64,000 nucleotides of DNA, taken from positions 3,364,576 to 3,428,575 of the forward strand of contig NZ_KV917380.1 of assembly GCF_002019765.1 (NCBI RefSeq). Reading direction: 5' to 3'. Numbering within the stretch: the stretch's first letter is position 1; each line of letters opens with the position of its first letter. Below the pieces are notes generated by a model. That model had not been told where the DNA came from, ran no database searches, and saw only the letters and a list, made by a program, of their open reading frames with translations. Of the stretch, positions 17,359 to 27,103 are shown piece after piece. The stretch is from Shouchella oshimensis (GTDB taxonomy: Bacteria > Bacillota > Bacilli > Bacillales > Bacillaceae_D). Made by a program: the position numbers and the translations under genes.

Positions 17359-17379
17359 AAATCGTAATGTTTACGATTT
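17359..17379. promoter_or_regulatory. Zur operator for folE2
   Basis: AAATCGTAATGTTTACGATT matches the Zur palindrome with one change in the half-site. A weaker partial copy (ACGATTACGATT) lies at about 17238. The rest of the 16983-17523 gap shows no gene. Confidence 0.85.
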
Positions 17380-17523
17380 GAAAGATACACTTATGACAGG
17401 CTAACAATTAAGATTCCTCCATGGTTAATGTCACGATAGAAACATAACCTTCGAACGCTCGGATGTCTGTAGATACAATTAAGAAACAAACAATGTAGAA
17501 CGAAAGTGAGTTGAGCGCTTATT

Positions 17524-18414
17524 ATGAAAATACCTTTGAAAGCAGCGCGTCATGCGTTATTTGGTTCAGTCTCACCAAGCGTTAAAACCAAACCAACTGA
17601 AAAAGAACATATGCAGGATTTACAAAATACACATAAGGACTTTCTGTTCGACGTTAATCTTGTAGGGGTTGCCAATGTTAAACGACCTGTACAAATAAAA
17701 AGCACATCAAGCCCAGTCAATCAAACGACCGTAGCAACTTTTTCCATAGGTGCACAATTAAATCGCTATGCAAAAGGCACAAATATGAGTCGTTTTCTAA
17801 CAGCCCTTGAAGAATTCAATGGTCAAAACCAAACCTTATCTCTTGCGTCACTAAAAAATCTAGCACGATCGTTAGCTGATCGTTTAAATCAAGACATGAT
17901 TCATATTCACGTTGCTTTTCCTTGGTTTTATTCAAGAGAGGCGCCAACCTCATTACAATCAGCCCATAATCATTCTGAGATCGAGATCTCGCTTAACTAC
18001 TCTAAAACACTAGGGTTTAAAACAGAATTAACCCTAGCATGTTTAGTAACGACTCTATGCCCTTGTTCAAAAGAAATCAGTGAGTATAGCGCTCATAACC
18101 AGCGTGGGGAAGTAAAAATGAGTGTAGAACTATGTGAAGACTTTGACGAAGATAAAATAGACTGGAAGAATGAATTGTTAGTAGCAGCGGAATCAAATGC
18201 TAGTGCAAGGATTCACCCCATTTTAAAGAGGCCAGACGAAAAAGTGGTTACGGAGCAAGCATTTGAGAATCCTCGCTTCGTTGAAGATTTAGTAAGACTT
18301 GTTGCTGCCGATCTTTATGAGTATGACTGGGTAACCGCCTTTAAGGTCACCTGTCAAAACCAAGAATCCATCCATCTGCATGATGCAGTCGCAAAAATCA
18401 CCTATAAAAAATAG
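17524..18414 (+). CDS. folE2: GTP cyclohydrolase FolE2 (type IB)
   Basis: The 296-residue protein is FolE2, which converts GTP to dihydroneopterin triphosphate at the start of folate synthesis. It shows the family motifs VGVANVKRPV near residue 47, the LCPCSKEIS cysteine region with metal/active-site Cys, and AHNQRG just after. FolE2 can work with metals other than zinc, and Bacillus Zur induces it when the zinc enzyme FolE fails under starvation. The Zur box at 17359 supports exactly this role. The ribosome binding site is weak (GTGAG). Divergent from the zinc importer. Confidence 0.94.
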   Translation: MKIPLKAARHALFGSVSPSVKTKPTEKEHMQDLQNTHKDFLFDVNLVGVANVKRPVQIKSTSSPVNQTTVATFSIGAQLNRYAKGTNMSRFLTALEEFNGQNQTLSLASLKNLARSLADRLNQDMIHIHVAFPWFYSREAPTSLQSAHNHSEIEISLNYSKTLGFKTELTLACLVTTLCPCSKEISEYSAHNQRGEVKMSVELCEDFDEDKIDWKNELLVAAESNASARIHPILKRPDEKVVTEQAFENPRFVEDLVRLVAADLYEYDWVTAFKVTCQNQESIHLHDAVAKITYKK

Positions 18415-18504
18415 TAAGATACGTATTTTTAAGACGAATTCTTAAACGTCAATAATTAAACGAAAAACGTTTTTGCCGACAACCTTACAGAGAAGAACCT
18501 CTCT

Positions 18505-18556
18505 CTAAAAAACCTCATAGAGTAGAGCTACCTGCTTTCCTATGAGGTCTTTTCTC
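18505..18556. terminator. bidirectional terminator between folE2 and the FAH gene
   Basis: AACCTCATAG and CTATGAGGTC form a ten-pair stem. T-rich sequence follows on both strands (TCTTTTCT plus; TTTTTTAG minus). Confidence 0.8.
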
Positions 18557-18596
18557 ATATTTGTTTTTCTGACACATGGCTAAGAAAAATAAGAGA

Positions 18597-19472
18597 TTAA
18601 GCATGCACCTCTTTGTTTATAGCCCTATTTTCCAACTGTTTACTGAATCCACTAATACGACAGGCTACAACAGCGCCATCCCGCAAGACGACCGCTCCAG
18701 GTGTACCAGTTAGGAGAATATCTCCGGGCAAAAGGGTCATCACTTCTGAATGAAAAGAAACAATATAGGCTAGGTTATATCGCATGGCTCCTATCCTATT
18801 GGTATGCTGCTCCTCCCCGTTCTGTAGTGTCGTAACGTAAATATCATCTAAACATGGATATTCATCTAAACTAACAAGTTCTGAACCGAAGCTAAAAAAC
18901 GTGTTAAAGCTTTTTGCTCGAGTCAGATAGCGTAAGTTTTCGGCGTGGATGTCTGCTTCAGTCATGTCAAGGGCGGCTGCAACCCCAGCTACATAGTCAA
19001 GTGCATCAGCTTCAGACACTTCTTTGCACGTTTTTCCTATGACGAGTGCCAGTTCTGCTTCTGCCGTCGTATTTTTAGATAAAGGAGGTATTTGAATGAG
19101 ATCTTCTGGACCTATTAAACTAGTGTCTGGTTTCATAAAGCTAACAGGAGCAACCGTATTTGAAGCAAATTGATCCTCATCACCTTTCCTGTAGTTCATA
19201 CCAATTCCCCAGATTTTTCGTGGGTGTCTATAGAGGGGGGCAGGTACCCATTCTTCTAGAAAAGGCAAATGAGGATTTGCTAGCGCTTCTTTCCCCTCAT
19301 GTACATACCAGTTTTTCAGAGACTCATATTGTCCTTTTTCCAGTAAGGAAAAAACGGTTGTTTCATAATGAAAATGAAAGTGGTCGTTCAAGGCAAGAAG
19401 CGGAATTAGTTTTCCACCAATTTCAATCGCTCCTTGCTCTTCATCATTCGCTTTATAAGATACAAGTTTCAT
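18597..19472 (-). CDS. fumarylacetoacetate hydrolase family protein
   Basis: The 291-residue protein has the FAH fold motifs: WGIGMNYRKGDED, then the metal-binding acidic cluster AEAELALVIG and the second segment GVAAALDMTEADIH, and finally LLPGDILLTGTPGAV. FAH enzymes hydrolyse C-C bonds of 2,4-dioxo acids, hydrate or isomerise related acids, or decarboxylate oxaloacetate. Here it is the last gene of the N-heterocycle operon, its ATG overlapping the amidase stop by four bases. It may process the open-chain acid left after ring opening and deamidation, but the substrate is inferred from context only. Confidence 0.85.
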   Translation of the reverse strand: MKLVSYKANDEEQGAIEIGGKLIPLLALNDHFHFHYETTVFSLLEKGQYESLKNWYVHEGKEALANPHLPFLEEWVPAPLYRHPRKIWGIGMNYRKGDEDQFASNTVAPVSFMKPDTSLIGPEDLIQIPPLSKNTTAEAELALVIGKTCKEVSEADALDYVAGVAAALDMTEADIHAENLRYLTRAKSFNTFFSFGSELVSLDEYPCLDDIYVTTLQNGEEQHTNRIGAMRYNLAYIVSFHSEVMTLLPGDILLTGTPGAVVLRDGAVVACRISGFSKQLENRAINKEVHA

Positions 19473-20653
19473 AACAACACCTCTTCTTTTTCTTGTACGC
19501 TTCGTGCAAATTGCAAAAGTGCCAAATCATTGTGCTTGTTTGCTAGAAAAGACAGACCTACTGGTAAGTCATGAATGGTTAAGCAAGGAATGGTTACTTG
19601 TGGGATTTCGGCCAACCCACTAATTGCCGTTAATTTAAATGTATTTTTGCGGTGAGCTTCTAAATCACTTGGATCCGTTCCAATCTTAGGCGCCACATCT
19701 GGTGATGTCGGAATCGCTAACAAACCACCGTTTTGTAACAGTTCTTGTAACTGAGCTTTAATTGTACTTACTTGCTTTTCTGCATTTTTTTGGTCTTCTT
19801 CCGTTATCGTACTAGTCCACCGAAACCGTGTTGCAATATCATCAGCAAACGTTGGCTGATGCGTTTCGATCCACTCCCTATGTGTTTGCCAAATTTGGTA
19901 GCCTTGTAACGTGCGAAAAGTCTCCATGTAAGTGTCCAACCGATCTGTTGTTAAGCGGATTGAGACGATTGGCAAATGGCCCACCATTGCTTTTAGTTCT
20001 GCTAAGAAGGCTTCCGCCACTTTCGGCTGCACAAGTTGTAATGCTTCTTCAGGAACATATACTGTTGAAAAGGAAGTTAGGTGCTTATCGCTTTCAGATA
20101 AGAGGACACTTCCTACTTTTTCTAGCAAAGAAGCAGAGCGGGCAAACCAGCCAACTGTATCAAAACGAGAAGCAAGTGGAATAACACCTTCTATTGAAAC
20201 AGCGTTATGAGTAGGTCGAAAACCGTAAATACCGCAGTAACTTGCCGGAATCCGAACCGAGCCTGCCGTATCTGTGCCTAGTGAAAAGTCAACGGACCCG
20301 TCTGCTACAGCAACAGCCGATCCACTAGAGGACCCACCTGGAATACGGTCATTTGCCACAGGATTAACGGGTGTTCCGTAATGACTATTTTCTCCGTTTA
20401 AACTAAACATTAATTCATCTGTTATTGTCGCACCAACAAGGGTTGCTCCTTCATGAAGGAGTTGCCTAATAGCTGGAGCATGGGTAGTCGCTGATTCATG
20501 TGTAGCAAGCCAGTCTGGATTCCCGGCACTAGACGCATGACCTTGAATGGTGAACACATCCTTCACAGCAAATGTATACGTATGTACTCTTCCTTCGCTT
20601 TTGTTTTCCTTTACGTTCCAGCCTCTTTGCATAAATGCTCGTGATTCAATCAT
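19469..20653 (-). CDS. amidase-signature hydrolase (AtzE/AtzF/ureidomalonase-like context)
   Basis: A 394-residue amidase-signature enzyme. The catalytic Ser-cisSer-Lys triad is visible as the Lys in FAVKDVF, the Ser in GGSSSGSAVAVA and the nucleophile in LGTDTAGSVRIPAS. Relatives cleave amides of small carboxylates, and AtzE, AtzF and ureidomalonase work after ring opening of cyanurate or barbiturate. Position between the PucR regulator and the FAH gene, with a four-base gap and a four-base overlap, places it in the same pathway. Which amide it cleaves cannot be read from sequence. No AtzG-like small partner is visible. Confidence 0.85.
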   Translation of the reverse strand: MIESRAFMQRGWNVKENKSEGRVHTYTFAVKDVFTIQGHASSAGNPDWLATHESATTHAPAIRQLLHEGATLVGATITDELMFSLNGENSHYGTPVNPVANDRIPGGSSSGSAVAVADGSVDFSLGTDTAGSVRIPASYCGIYGFRPTHNAVSIEGVIPLASRFDTVGWFARSASLLEKVGSVLLSESDKHLTSFSTVYVPEEALQLVQPKVAEAFLAELKAMVGHLPIVSIRLTTDRLDTYMETFRTLQGYQIWQTHREWIETHQPTFADDIATRFRWTSTITEEDQKNAEKQVSTIKAQLQELLQNGGLLAIPTSPDVAPKIGTDPSDLEAHRKNTFKLTAISGLAEIPQVTIPCLTIHDLPVGLSFLANKHNDLALLQFARSVQEKEEVLL

Positions 20654-20657
20654 TTCA

Positions 20658-22283
20658 TCATCCCCCTTTAGATAAGTGAGTAAATCGAAGTTTTAATGCG
20701 AGCTGAAGCTCTAAGCATGCTTCCGCATCTTGCAAATCGATTCCAAGTAATGCTGAAATTTTCTCTAGACGATACACAATTGTATTGTAGTGTGCGTATA
20801 ACGCATCAGCAGTGGCACGAACGTTCTTGTTTTTCTGAAAAAACACATCTAATGTTTCGAAATAAAGCACATCATTTCGTGTGCTTCGTAACGGACCAAT
20901 GATTCCTTCAAGATAATGAGCGACTTCTGATGTTTGTGGCAAATGGTATAGAAGCTGATAGACATGTAAGTCGTCATAGTTCAACACAGACGTTGTTAAC
21001 TGGTTATGTTTCGCGATGGTCTTTACATGGTAAGCTTCATTAAAGCTTTGCTTAATGTGCCCAATGTATTGAACAGCTCTTCCTCCGTAAAGCTGATAAA
21101 GGGGGGGCTGCCCATCTTTCTTTACAATTCGCTGTACAGCCGTTTCAATCATTTGCAGCATAATTGGTATACTTGTCTTTCGATCGACACAGATCAGCAT
21201 GACAAAAGCTTTATCAAGGGATGTACCTAATACTTGACCGTGCGACTGCATCGTTATTTTCTTTAAGAAAAGCTGGAATGCTGTAACATCAGAAAATACG
21301 CCTTCCTCCAAATCTAAAATAACCGTTTGAAACCACTTATCTTTTAAGTCTAAATCGAATGAATGGGCGCGTAGGTCGATGTCATAATCCGAAACAATGT
21401 CTCCAACAACTAATTCTTTAACAAATTGGTTTAAGTATTTTTGTTCAATTCGTTTTCTAGCTGTTTGGTTCGTCAGCTCGATGCTCAGCATTGAACTCAC
21501 TTTATCTAGTGTCATACAATCTACTTCAGTGAGATCAACATTCGTCTCAATACATGCTATATAAGGGACAAAATGAATAAGACCTTCAGAAACAAGAGGC
21601 ACACAGTAACATTGAAACGATTCGTCTCTTATTGAAATCGTTGTTTTCCCAATACCTGCTTTTGCTTCTAACGTATGATTAAGGTGGAGACATTCTTTCG
21701 GTTCTAACACTTGCTCAAACAGTGGTGCGGTAAGCTGTTCCTCAAAATCGAGTACAACAATTGGATTGCCAATCATCTGTTCAATTCCTTTTAATAAATC
21801 AGGTAAAGAATGATCGCGATTGAGCTGATCCATAAAGACTTGTACGCGATGATACAATGTGACTAGATGCTCTGATTCCTGATAAAATACTTCTTCCATT
21901 GCTACCCTAACGACATCAGAGAAAATGGTTTGTGGTCGAATTTCAATGATTGGAAAAGACAACTCTCGTGCACGGCACAAAAGATCTTCTGGAATAACAT
22001 CAATAAACCGTTCCACTTTAATACCCATCCCAGTTACCCCTCTGTCGTGAAGGGCATCGATCAGCTTTCTTAAATGAATCGTATTGTCCTTAAACAAATA
22101 GCCTGTTGTCATTACGAATTCTTCCGGGCGCACAAACTGATCAATATCTGGTGAACCCATGATGTTAATTCTCGAGATGCGCTTTTGCTTATTTTGGTCA
22201 CCCGTTATTAACCGAGCACCATGCAAAGGCTCAAGCTCAAGCAGGCGCTCAATCGTTAACCCTCTTTTATGAAAGGAGCTCAA
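20658..22283 (-). CDS. PucR-family transcriptional regulator
   Basis: A 541-residue regulator. The N-terminal PucR-like domain (LEPLHGARLITGDQNKQKRI, then GSPDIDQFVRPEEFVMTTGY) is followed by a middle region of GGDEF-like fold and a C-terminal PucR helix-turn-helix (VRATADALYAHYNTIVYRLEKISALLGI). PucR proteins activate purine, allantoin and related nitrogen-compound catabolism in response to pathway metabolites. It is embedded in the operon it most likely controls, between the transporter and the amidase. Start TTG at 22283 has AGGTG seven bases upstream. Confidence 0.9.
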   Translation of the reverse strand: MSSFHKRGLTIERLLELEPLHGARLITGDQNKQKRISRINIMGSPDIDQFVRPEEFVMTTGYLFKDNTIHLRKLIDALHDRGVTGMGIKVERFIDVIPEDLLCRARELSFPIIEIRPQTIFSDVVRVAMEEVFYQESEHLVTLYHRVQVFMDQLNRDHSLPDLLKGIEQMIGNPIVVLDFEEQLTAPLFEQVLEPKECLHLNHTLEAKAGIGKTTISIRDESFQCYCVPLVSEGLIHFVPYIACIETNVDLTEVDCMTLDKVSSMLSIELTNQTARKRIEQKYLNQFVKELVVGDIVSDYDIDLRAHSFDLDLKDKWFQTVILDLEEGVFSDVTAFQLFLKKITMQSHGQVLGTSLDKAFVMLICVDRKTSIPIMLQMIETAVQRIVKKDGQPPLYQLYGGRAVQYIGHIKQSFNEAYHVKTIAKHNQLTTSVLNYDDLHVYQLLYHLPQTSEVAHYLEGIIGPLRSTRNDVLYFETLDVFFQKNKNVRATADALYAHYNTIVYRLEKISALLGIDLQDAEACLELQLALKLRFTHLSKGG

Positions 22284-22297
22284 CTTTATTCACCTCG

Positions 22298-23338
22298 CTA
22301 CTGATCAAGCTGAAAGAATTCATTCGTAAAATAAGCTTCTGCGTCCTGTTTGTCTGAAATTAACCCACTTCCCTCTAAAATGGTTAATGTTTCTGCAATA
22401 TTTTCTTCTTCTATCCAGCCATATGGCACGGAATCAAACTGAGCAATCTCTTCCAGCAACAGTAATTGTTTCCTCACAACCTCTTCATCAACAGCATCTG
22501 GAAATCGCTCCGCAGATATGGCGACGGCTTCGTCTACATGATCCAATGTGTAGCGGAATGCCTCGTCCATTGCTGCAAGAAATCGTGCTGCCGTGTTAGG
22601 ATTGTCATTCAAAAACTGATTGTTGCCGATCACAGTTAATCCAGCTAAATCAAATTGATACTCACTTAAATAAAGCGGCGTTAATTCATAGCCAAGCTCT
22701 TGTTCAAATACAGGTAGTTCATTTGTTGAGAAGATGGCAACAGCATCGACTTCTTTTCCTAGGAAGAGACCGTTTCGAGCAGAAGCCTCCACTTGCACTG
22801 CCTCTACTTGAGTGGCATCGACATTCTCTTGATCTAGAAAACGAGGGAAAATATTCGTGAAGGTTGAAGCAATGGCCATTGCTATAGACTTCCCTTCTAG
22901 ATCGGCTGGCGTTTCCACTGGAGTATCCGGGTGAGAAGCAATCATTATAGGAGAAGAATTCATGTATGTTGCAATCATTGTAATGGGCATTCCTTCTTCT
23001 ACACCTTGGGCTGGTTCAACGGTAGACGTAATCCCCAAATCATCTTGCCCCTGGGCCACTGTTTGCATAACGCTTGTTGAGCCATTTCCTTCAAGTACAT
23101 CGACATTTAGTCCATATTCTTCAAAGAAGCCTTTTTCTTGTGCAACATAGAAAGGAGCAAACTCCCCTTTGAATCGCCAATTCAAGCGGAGTGTAACATC
23201 TTCCACCTCCGGCTCTCCAATTTCACCTGTGTCAGCATTTACCGTAGGCTTAGCTAAAGAGCTTCCTCCTTCATTTCCACACCCTACTAGAAAACCTAGG
23301 AAGCAACCTGCTACTGTATAAGGAATAAACCGTTTCAT
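22298..23338 (-). CDS. NMT1/THI5-type ABC transporter substrate-binding lipoprotein
   Basis: The 346-residue lipoprotein has a signal peptide and lipobox FLVGC (Cys20), then the NMT1/THI5-like periplasmic-binding fold (LRLNWRFKGEFAPFYVAQEKGFFEEYGL, a pattern shared with pyrimidine- and taurine-type binding proteins). Relatives bind pyrimidine or thiamine-precursor molecules, sulfonates or nitriles. Together with the next two genes it forms a complete importer. The operon context suggests a heterocyclic nitrogen compound as ligand. Confidence 0.87.
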   Translation of the reverse strand: MKRFIPYTVAGCFLGFLVGCGNEGGSSLAKPTVNADTGEIGEPEVEDVTLRLNWRFKGEFAPFYVAQEKGFFEEYGLNVDVLEGNGSTSVMQTVAQGQDDLGITSTVEPAQGVEEGMPITMIATYMNSSPIMIASHPDTPVETPADLEGKSIAMAIASTFTNIFPRFLDQENVDATQVEAVQVEASARNGLFLGKEVDAVAIFSTNELPVFEQELGYELTPLYLSEYQFDLAGLTVIGNNQFLNDNPNTAARFLAAMDEAFRYTLDHVDEAVAISAERFPDAVDEEVVRKQLLLLEEIAQFDSVPYGWIEEENIAETLTILEGSGLISDKQDAEAYFTNEFFQLDQ

Positions 23339-23358
23339 CCTTTTTCCTCCTCTACTTC

Positions 23359-24141
23359 TTATGCTTCCGCCAAAATGCCTTGGGTTTGGAAAATTGAACG
23401 GATGGCTGAGACGTGTTCAGTGAATTCCGGTTCTTTTCTTGTATCTCCATTCCGGGGGCGAGAAAGTGTTGACGGAATTTCTTTTACAATGGAACCAGGC
23501 CGCCCCGACATCACAACTACTTTATCTGATAGAAACACAGCTTCCTCAATACTGTGGGTAATAAAAACGGTAGTAAATTGATACGTATCGGATAAGCGCA
23601 GCAAATCGTACATCATTTGCTCCCGTGTTAGCGCATCAAGAGCGCCAAAAGGTTCATCCATTAATAGCAGCTGTGGATCTTGAATAAGTGCTCGGCAAAT
23701 GGCTACTCGCTGTTTCATCCCACCAGATAATTCATGGGGGTATTTCTGTTCAAATCCTTCTAACCCGACGCTTTTCAGTAGCTGCATGGCTTTATCAACA
23801 GTTGCTTTTTTTTGTTTCTTCCCATGCTTTATTTCAATTGGAAACAGCACGTTATCAAGGACAGACCGCCATGCTAACAAGACATCTTTCTGAAACACCA
23901 CCGCCATATCGTCACGATGGTTTTTAAGATCCTCCCCATTCTTTTTAATGGATCCTGTTGACGGCTGTTCAAGACCTGCGATAATACGCATCACCGTGCT
24001 TTTCCCACAACCACTTGGACCAACAATGGAAACAAACGAACGAGGAGCAATTGACAGATGCACATGCGATAGTGCTTGTACTTCACCTGTTCTTGTTTGA
24101 TAAACTTTACCAATGTGTTGCAGCTCAAGGCTCGTTGTCAC
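23359..24141 (-). CDS. ABC transporter ATP-binding protein (SsuB/TauB/ThiZ-like)
   Basis: A 260-residue ATPase of the nitrate/sulfonate/pyrimidine importer family: Walker A GPSGCGKST, Q-loop VFQKDVLLAW, signature LSGGMKQR, Walker [13 protein letters not shown] and switch ITHSIEEA. It drives uptake with the adjacent permease and binding protein. The GTG start overlaps the permease stop (GTGA), showing tight coupling. Confidence 0.9.
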   Translation of the reverse strand: MTTSLELQHIGKVYQTRTGEVQALSHVHLSIAPRSFVSIVGPSGCGKSTVMRIIAGLEQPSTGSIKKNGEDLKNHRDDMAVVFQKDVLLAWRSVLDNVLFPIEIKHGKKQKKATVDKAMQLLKSVGLEGFEQKYPHELSGGMKQRVAICRALIQDPQLLLMDEPFGALDALTREQMMYDLLRLSDTYQFTTVFITHSIEEAVFLSDKVVVMSGRPGSIVKEIPSTLSRPRNGDTRKEPEFTEHVSAIRSIFQTQGILAEA

Positions 24142-24968
24142 GATCGATCACCCCCCGCTTTATTCGCGCTATACCAAGGCATCAGCCATCTTTCAAGTAA
24201 TTGAACCGCTCCAAACAGCATCATCCCTATAAGGGCAAGTGTAAATAATGTCGCAAACACAAGGGGTGTATCAAGTCTTGCGTTTGCAGTGAGTTGTAGA
24301 TAACCAAGACCGCGTTCTGAAGCAACAAACTCTCCAACAACTGCCCCTACTACTGCTAATGTAACGCCGACCTTTATCCCTCCGAATAGATGGGGAAGAG
24401 CATTCGGTAAACGTAAATAGAAGAAATTTTTCCACTCCGAAATACCAATTGACCGTCCCAGATCATGCATATCTTTATCTAATGAACGAAAACCAGTTAC
24501 AGCATTGATGACAATAGGGAAAAAAGAGATTAAACAAGCGAGCAAAATCTTTGTGGTTAACCCATAACCAAACCAGATAACCAGAATAGGCGCAATCGAT
24601 ACCATGGGAATACATTGAATGGCAATTAGAATTGGGTACAGAGCGTTTGCCAAATAACGAGAGTATACAATGGCTATGGCAAGAGGGATACCAATGGAAA
24701 CACTTAGTGCAAAGCCTAACCCTACTTCTGCCAGTGTTGTTAGTGCATGAGAGAGTAGTACCTGTGATTCGCTTAGCACACGTGTGAAAATGATTAGTGG
24801 AGAAGGCAACAAATATTGGGGAATGGCTAACAGCATTGTTGCCAACTGCCAAACAAGGAAAAAACCGATTAATGTAAATCCTGCCCACAATGAATGTGGT
24901 ATTTGTATACGTTTGACGTTTTTTTGCTTTGCTTGTTTCATCCACGTTGTCTCTGTTTTTGTTTGCAT
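24138..24968 (-). CDS. ABC transporter permease (SsuC/TauC/ThiX-like)
   Basis: A membrane protein of 276 residues with about six hydrophobic segments and the binding-protein-dependent permease EAA loop (around DLGRSIGISEWKNFFYLRLPNALPHL, split here by context). It forms the channel of the importer. The start could be the ATG at 24986, which overlaps the previous stop, or the ATG at 24968. The latter is chosen because AGAGGTGG lies seven bases before it. Confidence 0.87.
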   Translation of the reverse strand: MQTKTETTWMKQAKQKNVKRIQIPHSLWAGFTLIGFFLVWQLATMLLAIPQYLLPSPLIIFTRVLSESQVLLSHALTTLAEVGLGFALSVSIGIPLAIAIVYSRYLANALYPILIAIQCIPMVSIAPILVIWFGYGLTTKILLACLISFFPIVINAVTGFRSLDKDMHDLGRSIGISEWKNFFYLRLPNALPHLFGGIKVGVTLAVVGAVVGEFVASERGLGYLQLTANARLDTPLVFATLFTLALIGMMLFGAVQLLERWLMPWYSANKAGGDRS

Positions 24969-24982
24969 TGTCCCTCCACCTC

Positions 24983-25996
24983 TCATGAGTAAATCGTTTT
25001 TTCCGTTGACGCAATCACCGGAACATCTGCGAGCAAATCACTAAGACGATCAACCTCGTAGTCCACATTACGATTAAGCTTCTCTATGGCTATAGCCACC
25101 TGTTGATTCAGCGGAGTTGCACTTAACCAAGATAGCAGCTGTTCGAGTTCTTCTTTTTCGTAGAAACGCTGCACGTAAGCAAGCAATTGTCCATATTGCA
25201 ACATGTTCCCACTACCTAATGGATTAAAGTAGTCACGTAAATTGTCTGAACCAAGCTGTATAGGTACCCCTGCTTTTGCCAGATCCTTTACTCTTGTTAA
25301 ATTCCTCGTTGCAATGGCCGTTGGACAAGTTGTTACCGTCATACCAGCATGTGCTACTTTCTCAATCGTTCGTTCAGCCAGCTCATCCTCTACATTCGCT
25401 AGGGAACAACAATGAATCGCTGTTACCTTCTGTTTATAGCCGAGGCGGTTCGTGATATCTGCTAGGTAGGGAAGATTAAAATCTTGCGGATTGCCAGTTT
25501 CATCAGTATGAAATTCAATCCAATCTAAATTTTTCTTCTCTGCTAGTGCAAAAATATTGTGAATATGAGCTTTGGCATCCTTATCCATGCTCGTATGACC
25601 ACCTATGCCATTTACACCTAACTTAAGGGCTTCTTCTAGCAATACTGTTGTTTCTGGGAAGCGATCAAAGCCTTCTTGGTTAAATGCAACAATGTCGAGA
25701 ACCACTCGATCCTTCCATTCTTGCTTTATTTCTAGCATCGCTTCAATTCCTCGAAGCTCAACTAACGGATCAACATCTACATGGGTACGCACGTAAGTAG
25801 TACCGTGTACGGTCATTTTTTCTAGCGCTTGGCTTGCTGCTCGTTTTATATCTTGTTTCGTCATCATCACTTTCGCGTCACGTGTCCACTCAGCTCGAAC
25901 CGGTGCAGGTGCATCTTCGTACCGGTTTGGAGGAATAAGAAAGCCTTTATCAAGGTGAGCATGATAATTTTTCCAACCTGATTGAATGGTCTTCAT
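24983..25996 (-). CDS. cytosine deaminase-like amidohydrolase
   Basis: A 337-residue metal-dependent amidohydrolase related to cytosine and isoguanine-type deaminases. The visible ligands are NYHAHLDKGF (two His near the N-terminus), RTHVDVD, EFHTDETGN (His and Glu), AIHCCSLAN and the late Asp in QLGSDNLRDYF. Such enzymes hydrolyse exocyclic amines or ring amides of heterocycles. It lies between the ring-opening hydrolase and the permease with four-base overlaps on both sides. It could deaminate the imported compound before ring opening. Substrate unknown. Confidence 0.85.
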   Translation of the reverse strand: MKTIQSGWKNYHAHLDKGFLIPPNRYEDAPAPVRAEWTRDAKVMMTKQDIKRAASQALEKMTVHGTTYVRTHVDVDPLVELRGIEAMLEIKQEWKDRVVLDIVAFNQEGFDRFPETTVLLEEALKLGVNGIGGHTSMDKDAKAHIHNIFALAEKKNLDWIEFHTDETGNPQDFNLPYLADITNRLGYKQKVTAIHCCSLANVEDELAERTIEKVAHAGMTVTTCPTAIATRNLTRVKDLAKAGVPIQLGSDNLRDYFNPLGSGNMLQYGQLLAYVQRFYEKEELEQLLSWLSATPLNQQVAIAIEKLNRNVDYEVDRLSDLLADVPVIASTEKTIYS

Positions 25997-27036
25997 GCTA
26001 CACCCCCTACAATTCGAACAATAGGGGCAATGAGATTAGCACCTTGTGGGCCTTGATGCTCTGAACCTGCTGAGCAAAGAATTCTTGTTTCGCCAACATA
26101 GCTTCCCACCACTGCATTGGCAACGGCTTTTGCTAAAATTCCTGCATGCATACTTAATGCATCGGTATGCATGGTATGACGTTGACCACGAATATCTGGA
26201 AGAGCATCTGCTCCAGCATTAACAAAGACCTGTATAACTCTTTCTTGCTGGGCTTTTGTAAGAAATCCGTCGGCTTTTAATCCAACATCTTCGAATGCCT
26301 GTTGCAAACCGACTAAATCAAGGGCATCACCCATCACACCTGCACCAATCTTTAGCTCACTTACAGAAGTGGCTGAATTCCCCATCACAATTACTCTTAC
26401 TGCGACTTGCTCCTGTCCAGCAGAGACACTCGTTTTTGTAGAATAGAGTGAATGATCTTGGTTTACACTTGTTTCTGTTAATTTTGAGCGATCAACTTCT
26501 CCTAGTGCTACGGCAGAGCCTAATGCAGCTGCAGCCTTTGATAAACTTCCACCCTCACCCCAAGGACACTTTATTTCAACACATTTAACATCTTCTGGCT
26601 GTTCTATGTTCGCTTCTTTCATAGCCACTTCTACTGCTTCACGTACAAGGTCGACTTGAGTTAATGTTCCAATTTCTTCTTTTCGTAATGGTCTCGTTGA
26701 CTGGACGCCAAAGCTAAATCGTTTCGTGCCATCACCTACTTGATTACTTTCTTTTTTTAAGAAAAGGGTAAAATGTGGCGTCATTAAACCGCCTGTCTTT
26801 CCAATCATCATCATAGGAATGGAAGCAAACACCTCTTCTTGACTAATGTCTAAACGTTCTGATAATAATTGTTGGAAAGCAAGCGTTGCATAACCTCTTG
26901 CATAACCGTCTCCCTCGGTTTGAGCTATAATCGCTTTAATCTCCTGCGCATGTACTTGATTTGTATCAAGTAACTCTTGTAAAGCCGTCACATCTCCTGG
27001 ATGGCTCATGTCACATCGAATCATATCGTAGTTCAT
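25993..27036 (-). CDS. ring-opening amidohydrolase (barbiturase / cyanuric acid hydrolase family)
   Basis: A 347-residue member of the rare AtzD/TrzD/barbiturase fold, built of three repeats each giving a Ser-Lys pair. Recognisable pieces are AQTEGDGYARGYATLAF, GKTGGLMTPHFTLFLK, SAGQEQVAVRVIVMGNS and the terminal AGSEHQGPQGANLIAPIVRIV. Family members hydrolyse one ring amide of barbiturate or cyanurate. Telling the two apart needs alignment of substrate-specific residues. First gene of the eight-gene operon. The ATG at 27036 is chosen because GAGGTG lies six bases before it; a GTG at 27045 is the alternative. Confidence 0.88.
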   Translation of the reverse strand: MNYDMIRCDMSHPGDVTALQELLDTNQVHAQEIKAIIAQTEGDGYARGYATLAFQQLLSERLDISQEEVFASIPMMMIGKTGGLMTPHFTLFLKKESNQVGDGTKRFSFGVQSTRPLRKEEIGTLTQVDLVREAVEVAMKEANIEQPEDVKCVEIKCPWGEGGSLSKAAAALGSAVALGEVDRSKLTETSVNQDHSLYSTKTSVSAGQEQVAVRVIVMGNSATSVSELKIGAGVMGDALDLVGLQQAFEDVGLKADGFLTKAQQERVIQVFVNAGADALPDIRGQRHTMHTDALSMHAGILAKAVANAVVGSYVGETRILCSAGSEHQGPQGANLIAPIVRIVGGVA

Positions 27037-27103
27037 TCCAGTCACCTCTTTTTTTCGCTGTTGATTGAATTTCTTTCATTCTAGCAACACGAGGAAACGA
27101 AGT

